From: CAYOHP01 sp964403795 [NCBI: uncultured bacterium]
GTDB taxonomy: Bacteria > Muiribacteriota > UBA6191 > CAZXTJ01
Length of the DNA stretch: 64,000 nucleotides
Assembly (NCBI GenBank): GCA_964403795.1
Contig: CAYOHP010000007.1
Span: 11,598 to 75,597 of the forward strand
Direction of reading: 5' to 3'
Shown: in pieces, positions 53,354 through 61,600 of the stretch
Layout of the letters: each line of letters starts with the position of its first letter
Numbering within the stretch: the first letter of the stretch is position 1
Made by a program: the position numbers and the translations under genes
The notes under the pieces: model-generated
Database searches by the model: none
Seen by the model: the letters and a program-made list of their open reading frames with translations, nothing else
Told to the model about the DNA's origin: nothing

Positions 53354-54489
53354 CCCGGCGAACTCCGGCAGTCGCACTCCTGGATCCCGCTGACCCCGAC
53401 GAAGAAGTACCCCAGACCGTCGCACTTGCGGCAGTCCCGCTGCTGCTGGAGCCTTCGTTCCCGCTCGCTCCGCCGTTCGACGTCCCGGTTCTGGCGCCGG
53501 GCCGCGCTCTTCATGGCCTCGTACTCGTAGACGATCAGGTCCGACGAGTAGACGTGGACCTTCTTCTCGATCAGCTTGCCCATGGCCTCGATCAGCTCGG
53601 TGTCGCTGGCACCGAGGTCGGAGAGGCGGGCCTTCTCGTCCTTGGTCGGCACCCGTCCCAGGAGCCGGATGATCATCTCGACGGTCCGGGTGGAGTAGCC
53701 CCAATCGGCGAGCGGATCCCTGCCGGGGGCGGCGGGGGTCGGACCGCCAGGACCGGCCCCGATCGCCGGACTCCCGGTCGGCGGCGTGCCGTGCCGGACT
53801 GCGGCCCTGGAGGATCCGGTCGGGGTAGTGCCGCCCGGGGACGGTGACCGGGGTGCGTCGTCGATCTCGGGCAGGTCGTCGGGGGCGACCAGGAGCGCAT
53901 CCTCGAGGCCGGCATCCATGGAATCGGTGAGGCGGAGGGTCCCGGAGGAAGGGGCGGCCGGGGCCGGGGGGACCGGGCGGGCGGAGGGCGGGGGACCGGG
54001 CGGGGCCGCTCTCGGGGCCGCGACGGCAGGGGCCGCGGGCGGCGTCGGACCCGAGCGGGCAACCGGTCCAGGGCCTGCCGGCGGGGGCGACGGGGCGCTC
54101 GGGGCTGGAGCCGATGCGGCAGCCGGGATCGGGGTCCCGTCCTGGCTGGCGGTGGCGTAGGCCTCGAGGAACCGCCGGTTCTCCAGGGTCGCGAGCAGAT
54201 AGACGCAGCCGGCCTCCGGGTTCCCGGGATCGAGCGGCATCTCCAGGACCTGGTCGTGGGCCACCGCAGCCCGGATCCCGTCGATCGCCTCGTCCCGGGT
54301 GAGGCCGGCCTCGTGGACCAGGTCCTCGATCGCTGCGAAGCCCTTCTCCTGCTTCCATCCGTAGGTCTTCGAGAACAGGTAGAGGAGCGCCACCAGCTCT
54401 TCCTTCCGCACCTGGCCGGAGAAGACCAGCTGCAGGAAGGTGTTGGGAACCGGGGTGTAGTTCGACTGGAGCGAGGGGATGTAGTTCAT
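53350..54489 (-). CDS. DnaD-like winged-helix protein with Pro-rich linker and C-terminal zinc knuckle
   Basis: A 379-residue protein. Residues 1-110 (NYTPVPNTFLQLVFSGQVRKEELVALLYLFSKTYG ... broken here for brevity) look like the N-terminal winged helix of DnaD-type primosome and phage replication proteins. A Pro/Ala linker covers about 120-270. The third part (WGYSTRTVEMIIRLLGRVP, SDTELIEAMGKLIEKKV, VYEYEAMKSAARR) could be the second DnaD-type helical domain. The end carries C353xxC356 and C372xC374, a DnaJ-like zinc knuckle. A replication or nucleic-acid role is inferred only from the N-terminus. It heads the operon with the HEAT/TPR and pyrE genes; AGGAAG precedes the ATG. Confidence 0.68.
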   Translation of the reverse strand: MNYIPSLQSNYTPVPNTFLQLVFSGQVRKEELVALLYLFSKTYGWKQEKGFAAIEDLVHEAGLTRDEAIDGIRAAVAHDQVLEMPLDPGNPEAGCVYLLATLENRRFLEAYATASQDGTPIPAAASAPAPSAPSPPPAGPGPVARSGPTPPAAPAVAAPRAAPPGPPPSARPVPPAPAAPSSGTLRLTDSMDAGLEDALLVAPDDLPEIDDAPRSPSPGGTTPTGSSRAAVRHGTPPTGSPAIGAGPGGPTPAAPGRDPLADWGYSTRTVEMIIRLLGRVPTKDEKARLSDLGASDTELIEAMGKLIEKKVHVYSSDLIVYEYEAMKSAARRQNRDVERRSERERRLQQQRDCRKCDGLGYFFVGVSGIQECDCRSSPG

Positions 54490-54502
54490 CGGCCCGTCTT
54501 CC

Positions 54503-54531
54503 TATGTACCGGTTCCGCCCGCCCTGTTCAA
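54503..54531 (-). promoter_or_regulatory. Candidate promoter of the DnaD-like/HEAT/pyrE operon
   Basis: TTGAAC (54531-54526) and TACATA (54508-54503) are 17 bases apart on the minus strand, 13 bases before the ATG at 54489. The -35 matches four of six consensus bases and the -10 three. Confidence 0.35.
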
Positions 54532-54581
54532 GCGGACCGACGATTGGTACGGTAGCCGCAGGCATGGAGGAAGGGGTCCCG

Positions 54582-55739
54582 ATGGATCGGCGGTCACCCG
54601 CTCGGATGTTCTCGATGGCTTGTGTCCTGTTCCTGGTCCTGGCGGGGAGCGGCCAGGCCCGGGTCAAGCTGGTGGCCCTGCCCGATCGGGACAAGGTCTC
54701 GGTCCGGCTCACGGGTTCGGGAGCGGCCCTGGTCGAGGAGGAGCGGGTGCTGACCCTGCAGAAGGGGACCAACCACGTCGACTTCTCGTGGAAGGCGGTG
54801 TCCATCGACCCGGCTTCGCTCCGGTTCGATCCCCTCGATCATCCCGCCGGGGTGCGGGTGGTGCGGGTCGCGTACCCGCCCGGGGAGAATGCCCTGGTCT
54901 GGCAGGTCTATGCCGAGCAGGCCTACCAGGAGCGGGTCCGGATCGGGTACCTGCTCTCCGGTCTCTCCCGCCAGGTGAGCTACCGGGGGCGGGTGGCGGC
55001 CGACGAGAAGACCTTGTCGATGTCGGCCTGGCTCGAAGTGGACAACCAGTCCGGCGAGGACTTCGACCGGGTGGGCCTGGCGATGGGCTACGACCTCGAG
55101 GCCGAGAAGCGGCTCCGGACCGGAGAATCCCGGAAACTGCTGGCCTTCGAGCTGCCTTCGGTGCCGGTGGTCAAGGCCTACCGTTGGGACTCGGCTCGCC
55201 ATCCCCATGAGCCCGAGAAGGTCGGGAACACGGTCGGGATCCCGGTCGCCTACCGGATCCCCAACCAGCCTGCGGTGGGCCTGGGCAGTTTCCCGCTGGA
55301 GCGGGGCAAGTTCCGCCTCTTCCAGGTCGACGCCCAGGGGACCGAGGTGTTCCTGGGCGAGGACTGGGCGGCCTTCACCCCGGTGGGCGGAGACCTCGAG
55401 GTGGGGGTCGGCGACACCCGCGACCTCAAGGTGACCCGGCGAGTCATGCGCCGGGAACTCGAGAACCGTCGGACCAACAAGCGGGGCCGGGGCGTGCTCC
55501 ATGACCGTCGGGAGTGGATCCGCTACGAGATCGAGAACTTCAAGAAGGACCCGGTCCGGTTGACCCTGGTCGAACACCTCGATCCCGGCTACGAGATCGA
55601 GAAGGCGACCTTCCCGGCCCGCCGGGTCGATTCCCGTACCTCCGAGCTCGAGCTCCAGGTGGCGCCGACGCCGGGAGGAGAGCAGCGCAAGCCGATGGTG
55701 GTCAGCTTCGAGGTCGTGACCCGGAACGTGAAGGGGTGA
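54582..55739 (+). CDS. DUF4139-type secreted protein, first of a tandem pair
   Basis: A 385-residue protein. The ATG at 54582 follows GGAGGAAGGGG and starts a signal peptide (MFSMACVLFLVLAGSGQA). The chain has the features of DUF4139/mucoidy-inhibitor-like proteins: an N-terminal beta domain (VRLTGSGAALVEEERVLTLQKGTNHVDFSW), then WLEVDNQSGEDFDRVGLAMGYDL and a C-terminal strand-rich domain (RREWIRYEIENFKKDPVRLTLVEHLDPGYEI). Members are envelope proteins without a fixed function. It diverges from the DnaD-like operon and its paralogue follows after five bases. Confidence 0.8.
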   Translation: MDRRSPARMFSMACVLFLVLAGSGQARVKLVALPDRDKVSVRLTGSGAALVEEERVLTLQKGTNHVDFSWKAVSIDPASLRFDPLDHPAGVRVVRVAYPPGENALVWQVYAEQAYQERVRIGYLLSGLSRQVSYRGRVAADEKTLSMSAWLEVDNQSGEDFDRVGLAMGYDLEAEKRLRTGESRKLLAFELPSVPVVKAYRWDSARHPHEPEKVGNTVGIPVAYRIPNQPAVGLGSFPLERGKFRLFQVDAQGTEVFLGEDWAAFTPVGGDLEVGVGDTRDLKVTRRVMRRELENRRTNKRGRGVLHDRREWIRYEIENFKKDPVRLTLVEHLDPGYEIEKATFPARRVDSRTSELELQVAPTPGGEQRKPMVVSFEVVTRNVKG

Positions 55740-55744
55740 GGCCG

Positions 55745-57127
55745 ATGAACCAGCACTCTCCGGATTTCCGTCGGGCCGCGAGCCGGCTCCTCGCTTCGCT
55801 CCTGGTGGCGACCGCCGCCCCTACGCTCCACGCCGGGATCGAGTTCGTGACCCTTCCCGAGCGGGACGGGGTCCAGCTCACCATCTACCGTGAGGTGGAC
55901 CTGACCCTGGTGCGGGAGCGCCGCACCATCACCTTCAAGAAGGGCGAGAACCGCCTCGAGTTCTCATGGGCGGGTACCCAGATCGATCCCACCAGCCTCG
56001 AGATCCTGCCCACCGGCGAGAGCCGGGGCTTCCGGGTCCTGGACAGCTCCTACCCTCCCCGGGTCTCGAAGACCCTGGTCTGGACCGTCGAGGACGACCG
56101 GGGCGGGCCCCGGCCGGTGGAGATCGCCTACTTCACCTCGGGGGTGAGCTGGTCCGCGGGCTACCACGTGGTGGCCGGCGAGGACGGCCGCACCATGCGC
56201 CTCGAGGGCGACGTCACCATCTCCAACCAGTCGGGAGAGGACTTCGAGGAGGCGGCCGTGCGGCTGGTGGTGGGCCACGTCAACCTGGTCGAATCGATCT
56301 CCGCCCTGGCCAATCGCAATGAGGCCCGGGAGACTTCGGCCCGGGCCTTCGCTGCGCCTCCCATGCCGTCCGCTCCCCGGGGGATGGCCATGATGAAGTC
56401 GCGTCGCAACGCCTTCGCCGAGGCCGATGGAGGAGCTGGTCTCGGGGCCGATGAGCTCTCGGCGGCCAAGGAGATCATGAAGCAGGGGCTGGCGGACCAG
56501 TACCTCTTCTCGATCCCGGGCACCGAGACCCTGAAGAACGGGTGGCGGGTGCGGATGCCGAGCCTGCGAGCCGAGGAAGTGCCTTTCGAACTCGTCTCCA
56601 AGTTCCGGGAGGACATGTACGGGAGCCAGGTGCGGAGCTTCTTCCGGATCCAGAACGCAGAGGCCTCCAAGCTCGGCAAGGAACCCCTCCCCGAAGGCGA
56701 CGTCCAGGTCTTCCGGCGCCTGCCGGCCGGCCGCCTGGCCTGGGTGGGGCGGAGCCAGACGAAGTACATCCCGATCGGGGAGAAGGTCGAGCTGGACCTG
56801 GGGCCCGATCCCGAGGTCGAGGTCCGGGTGAAGACCATGGTCGAGGCCACCGAGAACTACGAGTTCGATTCCGAAAGCGACATCCGGGGCTGGGACGAGG
56901 TCAGGGAATACTCGGTCGAGCTGCGCAATGCCCGACCCTATCCGGTGGGCCTCGAGGTCTGGCGGAGCGCTCCTGCCGATCAATGGGCGGTCCAGACCGG
57001 GACCAGCTTCGAGCGGGTCGATCTCCGGACCATGAAGGTGGTCCAGAAGCTCGCTCCCGGGGCGGCCTCCTCGTTCGACTACCGGATCACATGGGGGTCG
57101 GGGACCCGGGCCGGATTGAAGCGGTAG
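55745..57127 (+). CDS. DUF4139-type secreted protein, second of a tandem pair
   Basis: A 460-residue paralogue of the preceding gene. Signal peptide [19 protein letters not shown] is followed by the same order of segments: [76 protein letters not shown], and the terminal domain. It is longer through a roughly 90-residue helical and Met/Ala-rich insertion ([34 protein letters not shown]). The VSWSAGYxxxxG segment is close to the DUF4139 consensus, more so than in the first copy. The two are probably co-transcribed and may form a heteromeric envelope complex. Confidence 0.82.
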   Translation: MNQHSPDFRRAASRLLASLLVATAAPTLHAGIEFVTLPERDGVQLTIYREVDLTLVRERRTITFKKGENRLEFSWAGTQIDPTSLEILPTGESRGFRVLDSSYPPRVSKTLVWTVEDDRGGPRPVEIAYFTSGVSWSAGYHVVAGEDGRTMRLEGDVTISNQSGEDFEEAAVRLVVGHVNLVESISALANRNEARETSARAFAAPPMPSAPRGMAMMKSRRNAFAEADGGAGLGADELSAAKEIMKQGLADQYLFSIPGTETLKNGWRVRMPSLRAEEVPFELVSKFREDMYGSQVRSFFRIQNAEASKLGKEPLPEGDVQVFRRLPAGRLAWVGRSQTKYIPIGEKVELDLGPDPEVEVRVKTMVEATENYEFDSESDIRGWDEVREYSVELRNARPYPVGLEVWRSAPADQWAVQTGTSFERVDLRTMKVVQKLAPGAASSFDYRITWGSGTRAGLKR

Positions 57128-57131
57128 CTCG

Positions 57132-57782
57132 GTGCTCTTCCGCTTCCTCGATCCCAAGAAGCTCGAGATCCCCCGTCCCGAGGACGCTCTTCCGGGGCGG
57201 AGTACTCCCATGGCCGTGCCGGAGCGCCACGAGGTCCTGGGAACCCCCCTGTCGGGCGACCTCCCGGTCGGGGTGGTGCGCCTGGTGGTCGGCATGGGGT
57301 GCTTCTGGGGTGCCGAGCGGAAGTTCTGGAAGCTGCCCGGCGTGCAGGTCACGGCGGTCGGCTACGCAGGAGGTTTCACCCCCCATCCCACCTACGAGGA
57401 GGTCTGCTCGGGCCGCACCGGACACACGGAGGTCGTCCTGGTCGCCTTCCGCCCTGCCGAGCTGCCGCTCTGGGAGGTCCTGCGCACCTTCTGGGAGTCC
57501 CATGATCCGACCCAGGGGATGCGCCAGGGCAACGACGTGGGGACCCAGTACCGGTCCGCGATCTTCACCCACGATGCGGACCAGCTGGCGGCCGCGGTGA
57601 GCTCCCGGGATGCCTACCAGAAGGCCCTGGACCAGGCGGGCAAGGGGAAGATCACCACCGAGATCCGTCCCGCCGGGCCCTTCTACTATGCCGAGGGGTA
57701 CCACCAGCAGTACCTGGCCAAGAACCCGAACGGGTACTGCGGGCTGGGGGGTACCGGGGTGGGGTGCCCGACCGGGATCTGA
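57132..57782 (+). CDS. msrA: Peptide methionine-(S)-S-oxide reductase MsrA
   Basis: A 216-residue enzyme with a GTG start. GCFWG at 56-60 contains the catalytic Cys57, YAGGF and TGHTEVV follow in order, [23 protein letters not shown] is the MsrA substrate-site signature, and [14 protein letters not shown] brings the resolving Cys203; Cys212 is a likely second resolving cysteine. It repairs oxidised methionine. The first 45 residues are an extension relative to short MsrA proteins, lacking a clear signal peptide. It is separated from the DUF4139 gene by four bases, so it is probably in that transcript. Confidence 0.94.
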   Translation: MLFRFLDPKKLEIPRPEDALPGRSTPMAVPERHEVLGTPLSGDLPVGVVRLVVGMGCFWGAERKFWKLPGVQVTAVGYAGGFTPHPTYEEVCSGRTGHTEVVLVAFRPAELPLWEVLRTFWESHDPTQGMRQGNDVGTQYRSAIFTHDADQLAAAVSSRDAYQKALDQAGKGKITTEIRPAGPFYYAEGYHQQYLAKNPNGYCGLGGTGVGCPTGI

Positions 57783-57789
57783 CGCTGGT

Positions 57790-57821
57790 GTGAGCCTGCA
57801 GCTCGCCCGCAAGGGGCTCAC
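57790..57821. terminator. Inverted repeat after msrA
   Basis: GTGAGCC (57790-57796) can pair with GGCTCAC (57815-57821) around an 18-base loop, in the 85-base gap between convergent genes. No T-run. Tentative. Confidence 0.3.
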
Positions 57822-57867
57822 TCGCGACGGGCCGGGTCCGGTGGTCGGTCGGGGGGTTCCCGGAGCC

Positions 57868-58284
57868 TCAGCTCGGATCCCTGGACAGCGGGATCATCAT
57901 GGTGCCGGCCAGGCCTCGCCGCTTGGCGTCCTGGTACTCGGGGCTGTGGAACAGGCTGTACTGGACCGCCCGGAAGTCGAGCTCGCCGGAGTCCAGCATG
58001 TCGACGGTGCGGGCGACCTCGAAGAGATCGACGGTGCGGCCCAGGGTGGTCTTGTAGGCTGCATGCACGAAGAACCAGTGCTTGAGCCGCTTCTCGGCCC
58101 GTTCGGGGGTCCAGTTCTCCACGATCCCCGACCAGTACTCGATCTCGCTGGGGGTGGCCTGGCGGTAGGCGAACTTGCGGTAGAGGTCCTGCACGAACCG
58201 CTCGGTCTTCTGGCCGGAGGCCATGGCGCCGGCGACGCCCATCAGGGCGAGCAAGAGTGCCAGGAACCATCGCTTCTGGGCCAT
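57868..58284 (-). CDS. Small secreted DUF4214-like protein
   Basis: A 138-residue protein. Signal peptide LALLLALMGVAGAMAS, then FVQDLYRKFAYRQATPSEIEYWSGIVENW, matching the pattern LYRxxxGRxPxxxxxxYW of DUF4214 repeats found in secreted and surface-associated proteins. Later FHSPEYQDAKR fits the end of that module. It diverges from the giant exported protein across a 336-base region and may be functionally linked to it, which is inference. A much longer reading frame continues upstream in the same frame but opposes the giant gene and is a composition artefact. Confidence 0.75.
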   Translation of the reverse strand: MAQKRWFLALLLALMGVAGAMASGQKTERFVQDLYRKFAYRQATPSEIEYWSGIVENWTPERAEKRLKHWFFVHAAYKTTLGRTVDLFEVARTVDMLDSGELDFRAVQYSLFHSPEYQDAKRRGLAGTMMIPLSRDPS

Positions 58285-58620
58285 CGCCGCCTCCCGGTTC
58301 GGGACCCCTCGGGGGGGTCGGGACGCAGGCAGTATAGGATCGACTCCCCGGATGGCTAGCCCCGATCGAATCCCGGACCGGACCGCGGCTCTGGAAGCCG
58401 CCGGCCGGGGAGGGCCCGTCGGCTCTCGGGGAGCCGTCTGCAGGGTCCGTGCCAGGGTATGGGGACCGGTCCGTCTCCCATGCAACCCCAGGGTCCCCGG
58501 GACCGTAGAAGCTTCCGGGCGCGCTCCGTCCGCGCACCCCCCTGGTTCAGAACAAGGACGGGCTCCCCGGAAGTCGGGTCTCGAGGAGACCGGGGAGACC
58601 AACGGAAGGACTCGAAGGTG
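58285..58620. other. 336-base divergent intergenic region without a gene
   Basis: No credible gene was found here. The minus strand has TATACT (58336-58331) with no good -35, a possible -10 for the DUF4214-like gene. Towards the giant gene there are several short GC-rich palindromes (for example around 58493-58505) and a GGAAGG-type ribosome-binding region directly before the ATG at 58621. The long leader could carry regulation of the giant gene. Confidence 0.4.
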
Positions 58621-61600
58621 ATGGATCGTCGGAAGCTCCGGGCTAGGGCCGCCATGGTCCTGCTCGTGTTCGTCGCCGAGCTCTTTGCGCCGATCCTTGC
58701 GCAAGCGAGCAAGGCTGCCCCGAAGATCTACTTCAAGGCCGGCAGCGGCACGTACGAGCTGAACTACATGCCGCCTGCCCAGCTCCGGGCCGGACTCCAG
58801 GCGATTCCGGGAGTCGGCCCCAAGACCGCCGATCTGATCCTGCGCTACCGGGCCCAGAACGGCGGATTTGCCACCATCCAGGACATCTTCCAGGTGCCTG
58901 GGGTGCGGAAGCCGGCGGCCCAGAACGTGGTGCGGAGGGCCGGGCGGACCGCCAGCCCCGGGGCCCGGGCTCCCAGGCCTTCCCAGGCCGCTGCCAAGCC
59001 GCTTCCCGAGATCAAGACCGCCCCCAAGCCGAAGCCGGTGCCCGAAGTCTGGGTCCGGACCCAGGCGGGACGGGTCAACCTGAACCACCCCAGCGCCCAC
59101 CGGGTCGCCGTCGAGCTCTTGAAGGGCGGCGTCTCCCAGCCCCAGGTCAACGCCCTGATGCGGGCCCGGGCCCAGGCAGCCCGGACCGGCGCCCCGCTGA
59201 CCTCCACCGGGGCCTATGCCTCGGCGGCCTCCCGGCTGCTCGGCGATCCCTTCTCGATCGACGCCTCGGGCAACGTGGCCAAGCCCCGCAGCGTGCAGGT
59301 TGCCGAGCGCCGGGCCCAGTTCGAGGCCAAGCTCCGCCAGAAGCAGGCCCAGGAGGCCACCCAGAAGCGCCTGGCCGAGGCCCGCCAGATCAAGGACGCC
59401 AAGGCCCGGGCTGCCGCCGAAGCCGCCAAGACCCGCCTCCTGTCGTCGTCCTCCAAGGGCATGGTCACGGTCCGGGGCGGCAAGCTGCTGATGGAGTTCC
59501 ACAACGGCAGCAAGGGCTTCCTGGTCGACCTGAACCACACCTCGAGCCCCCAGCTCTACCAGAAGCTGGTCGAGGCCGGGATGCCCCGGGAAGCCGCCAT
59601 CCAGGTGGCCCGGGCCCGGACCCAGCAGCCCTTCCGCACCGCCGCCGACTTCATGGCCCGCGCCCCTCGGGCGGCCGGTGTCCTCCGGGTGGCCCAGGGA
59701 ATGGGAAGCGTCGAGGTCGTGGGGAGCGCCACCGGCCAGCGGGCCACCGCCCCCAACCGCTCGGCTCCGACCACGGCCCGGGGCAAGGCGCCCGTCGACA
59801 CCCTGCGCCAGCAGTTCCAGGAGGTCTCGGCCCGCACGGCCAAGCTGGCGGCCCAGCCGGCCGGCTCCGCCTCGCCCGAGCTCCACCAGCGCTACAACCA
59901 GCTCCGCACCGAGTACAACCGGCTTTTCCGCCTCCAGTCCGAACTGGCCCGCATCGGGGGCAAGCCGCTCTCCAACGCCCAGATCCGGGCCCTGCCCGAG
60001 CTCCAGGCCGTGGAACAGGCCATTTCCAGGACCCATCTGGCCCGGGACAACGCCCTGGTCCGGGAGCGGGCCCTGGGGGACGTCCGTTCGGCCCTGCGCG
60101 GCCTGCGCGACGTCTCGGCCAAGACCACCGATCCGACCCGCCTGGAGAGCATCCGCCGCGAGGTGAGCGAGCTGGTCCGCCAGGAGTCCCGGCTCGCCAA
60201 CTCCAAGGACGCCGCCACCCAGAGCGGGCGGAACCTGGTGCGGGAGCTGGACACCCGGATCGATGCCGCCCGCAAGGTGGCGGCCCGTCGCCAGACCCTC
60301 GAGAGGTCCCGGGCCGAGCGCCTGGTGAAGACCAAGGCCGAGGGTCGGGCCCTGATGGAGAAGGCGCTCGAGTCGGGCAAGTACGGGAAGACCCGGGCCG
60401 AGATCTTCCAGAAGGCAAGGGCTCCCGGCGGCGATCCGGTGCTCGAGGCCATCCGGGCCAAGGCGACCGAAGTGGCCCAGCTCCGGGGCCGGGCCGAGGT
60501 CAAGGGTCCGGCGGCTCCCCGGGCCGCCCAGGGAGCGACGCCCACCCGGGAGCTGGCCCAGAAGGCAGCTGCCAAGGGGGCCCGGATCGATGCTTCGGTC
60601 CAGCGGCACAGTGCCGAGATCCAGCGGGCCGCCGGACAGGCCGCCAAGGGCGGGCGGTTCGCCAACCCGGAGGCGGCCATCCAGGCCGCTCGCCAGGGGG
60701 CTACCGGCCCTGGTCTCGACCAGATCCGCAATCTCGAGCGCCAGGTCCGCTCCCAGCAGGCGGTGAAGCGGGCCGTCCAGAAGTCGAAGGTCGCCCGCCT
60801 CCAGGATCCGGCCACCCGGGCCCAGCGGCAGCGGGTCGTGGAAGCCCGCAAGGGCGCCGAGACCGGCGGGAAGCCGGCCGCTGCCGGGTCCAAGGCCCCG
60901 GCGACCCAGCTGGCCAACCGGATCAGCGAACTGAACACGCTCCAGATGCGGGCCGCCCAGCAGGTCTACGAGGCCAACCCCACCAAGTACCGCAATGCCA
61001 ACGAGGTGGTGCACAAGGCTCGTAGCGGGGTCCGGGCTGCCGAACTCGGTCCGGTCCAGAACCTGCAGGCCCGGATGGAGAGCCTGCAGAACGTGAAGAA
61101 GAACCTCGGCAAGCAGAAGGTGGTCGAGGTCCGCAGCCAGCGCCAGGCGGCTTCCAGGTCCGCCGGTCCCGGCCCGGCCTCCGGCCAGGGCAACGTGGTC
61201 TCCGAACTGAACCGGGCGATGGACCAGGCGGCCCGCCGGGTGATGCGCCTCCATCCCGACAAGTACGGCTCGGTCCGCGAAGTGATGAACGCCGTCAAGA
61301 ACGGCCCTTCGGCCGGGAAGAACGTCGCCGAACTCGGGAGCGTGAAGAGCGCCTACAACCAGCTCCGGTATCACCAGAGCCAGACCCAGGCCGGGGCCAA
61401 GGCACCCCAGGCTTCGGCCTCCCCGGGCGGCTCCGGGAAGGGGCCGGCAGCGCCCGCGGAGGGCTCGGTCGGGAGCCAGGTCTCCAAGGTCAATGATCTG
61501 CTCCAGAAGGAGGCGGCCCGGGCCGCCCGCGAGCTGGGGTATCGGTCGCCCAAGGATGTGATCGAGGCCGCCCGCTCGGGGAGTCCCGCCAAGGAACTGC

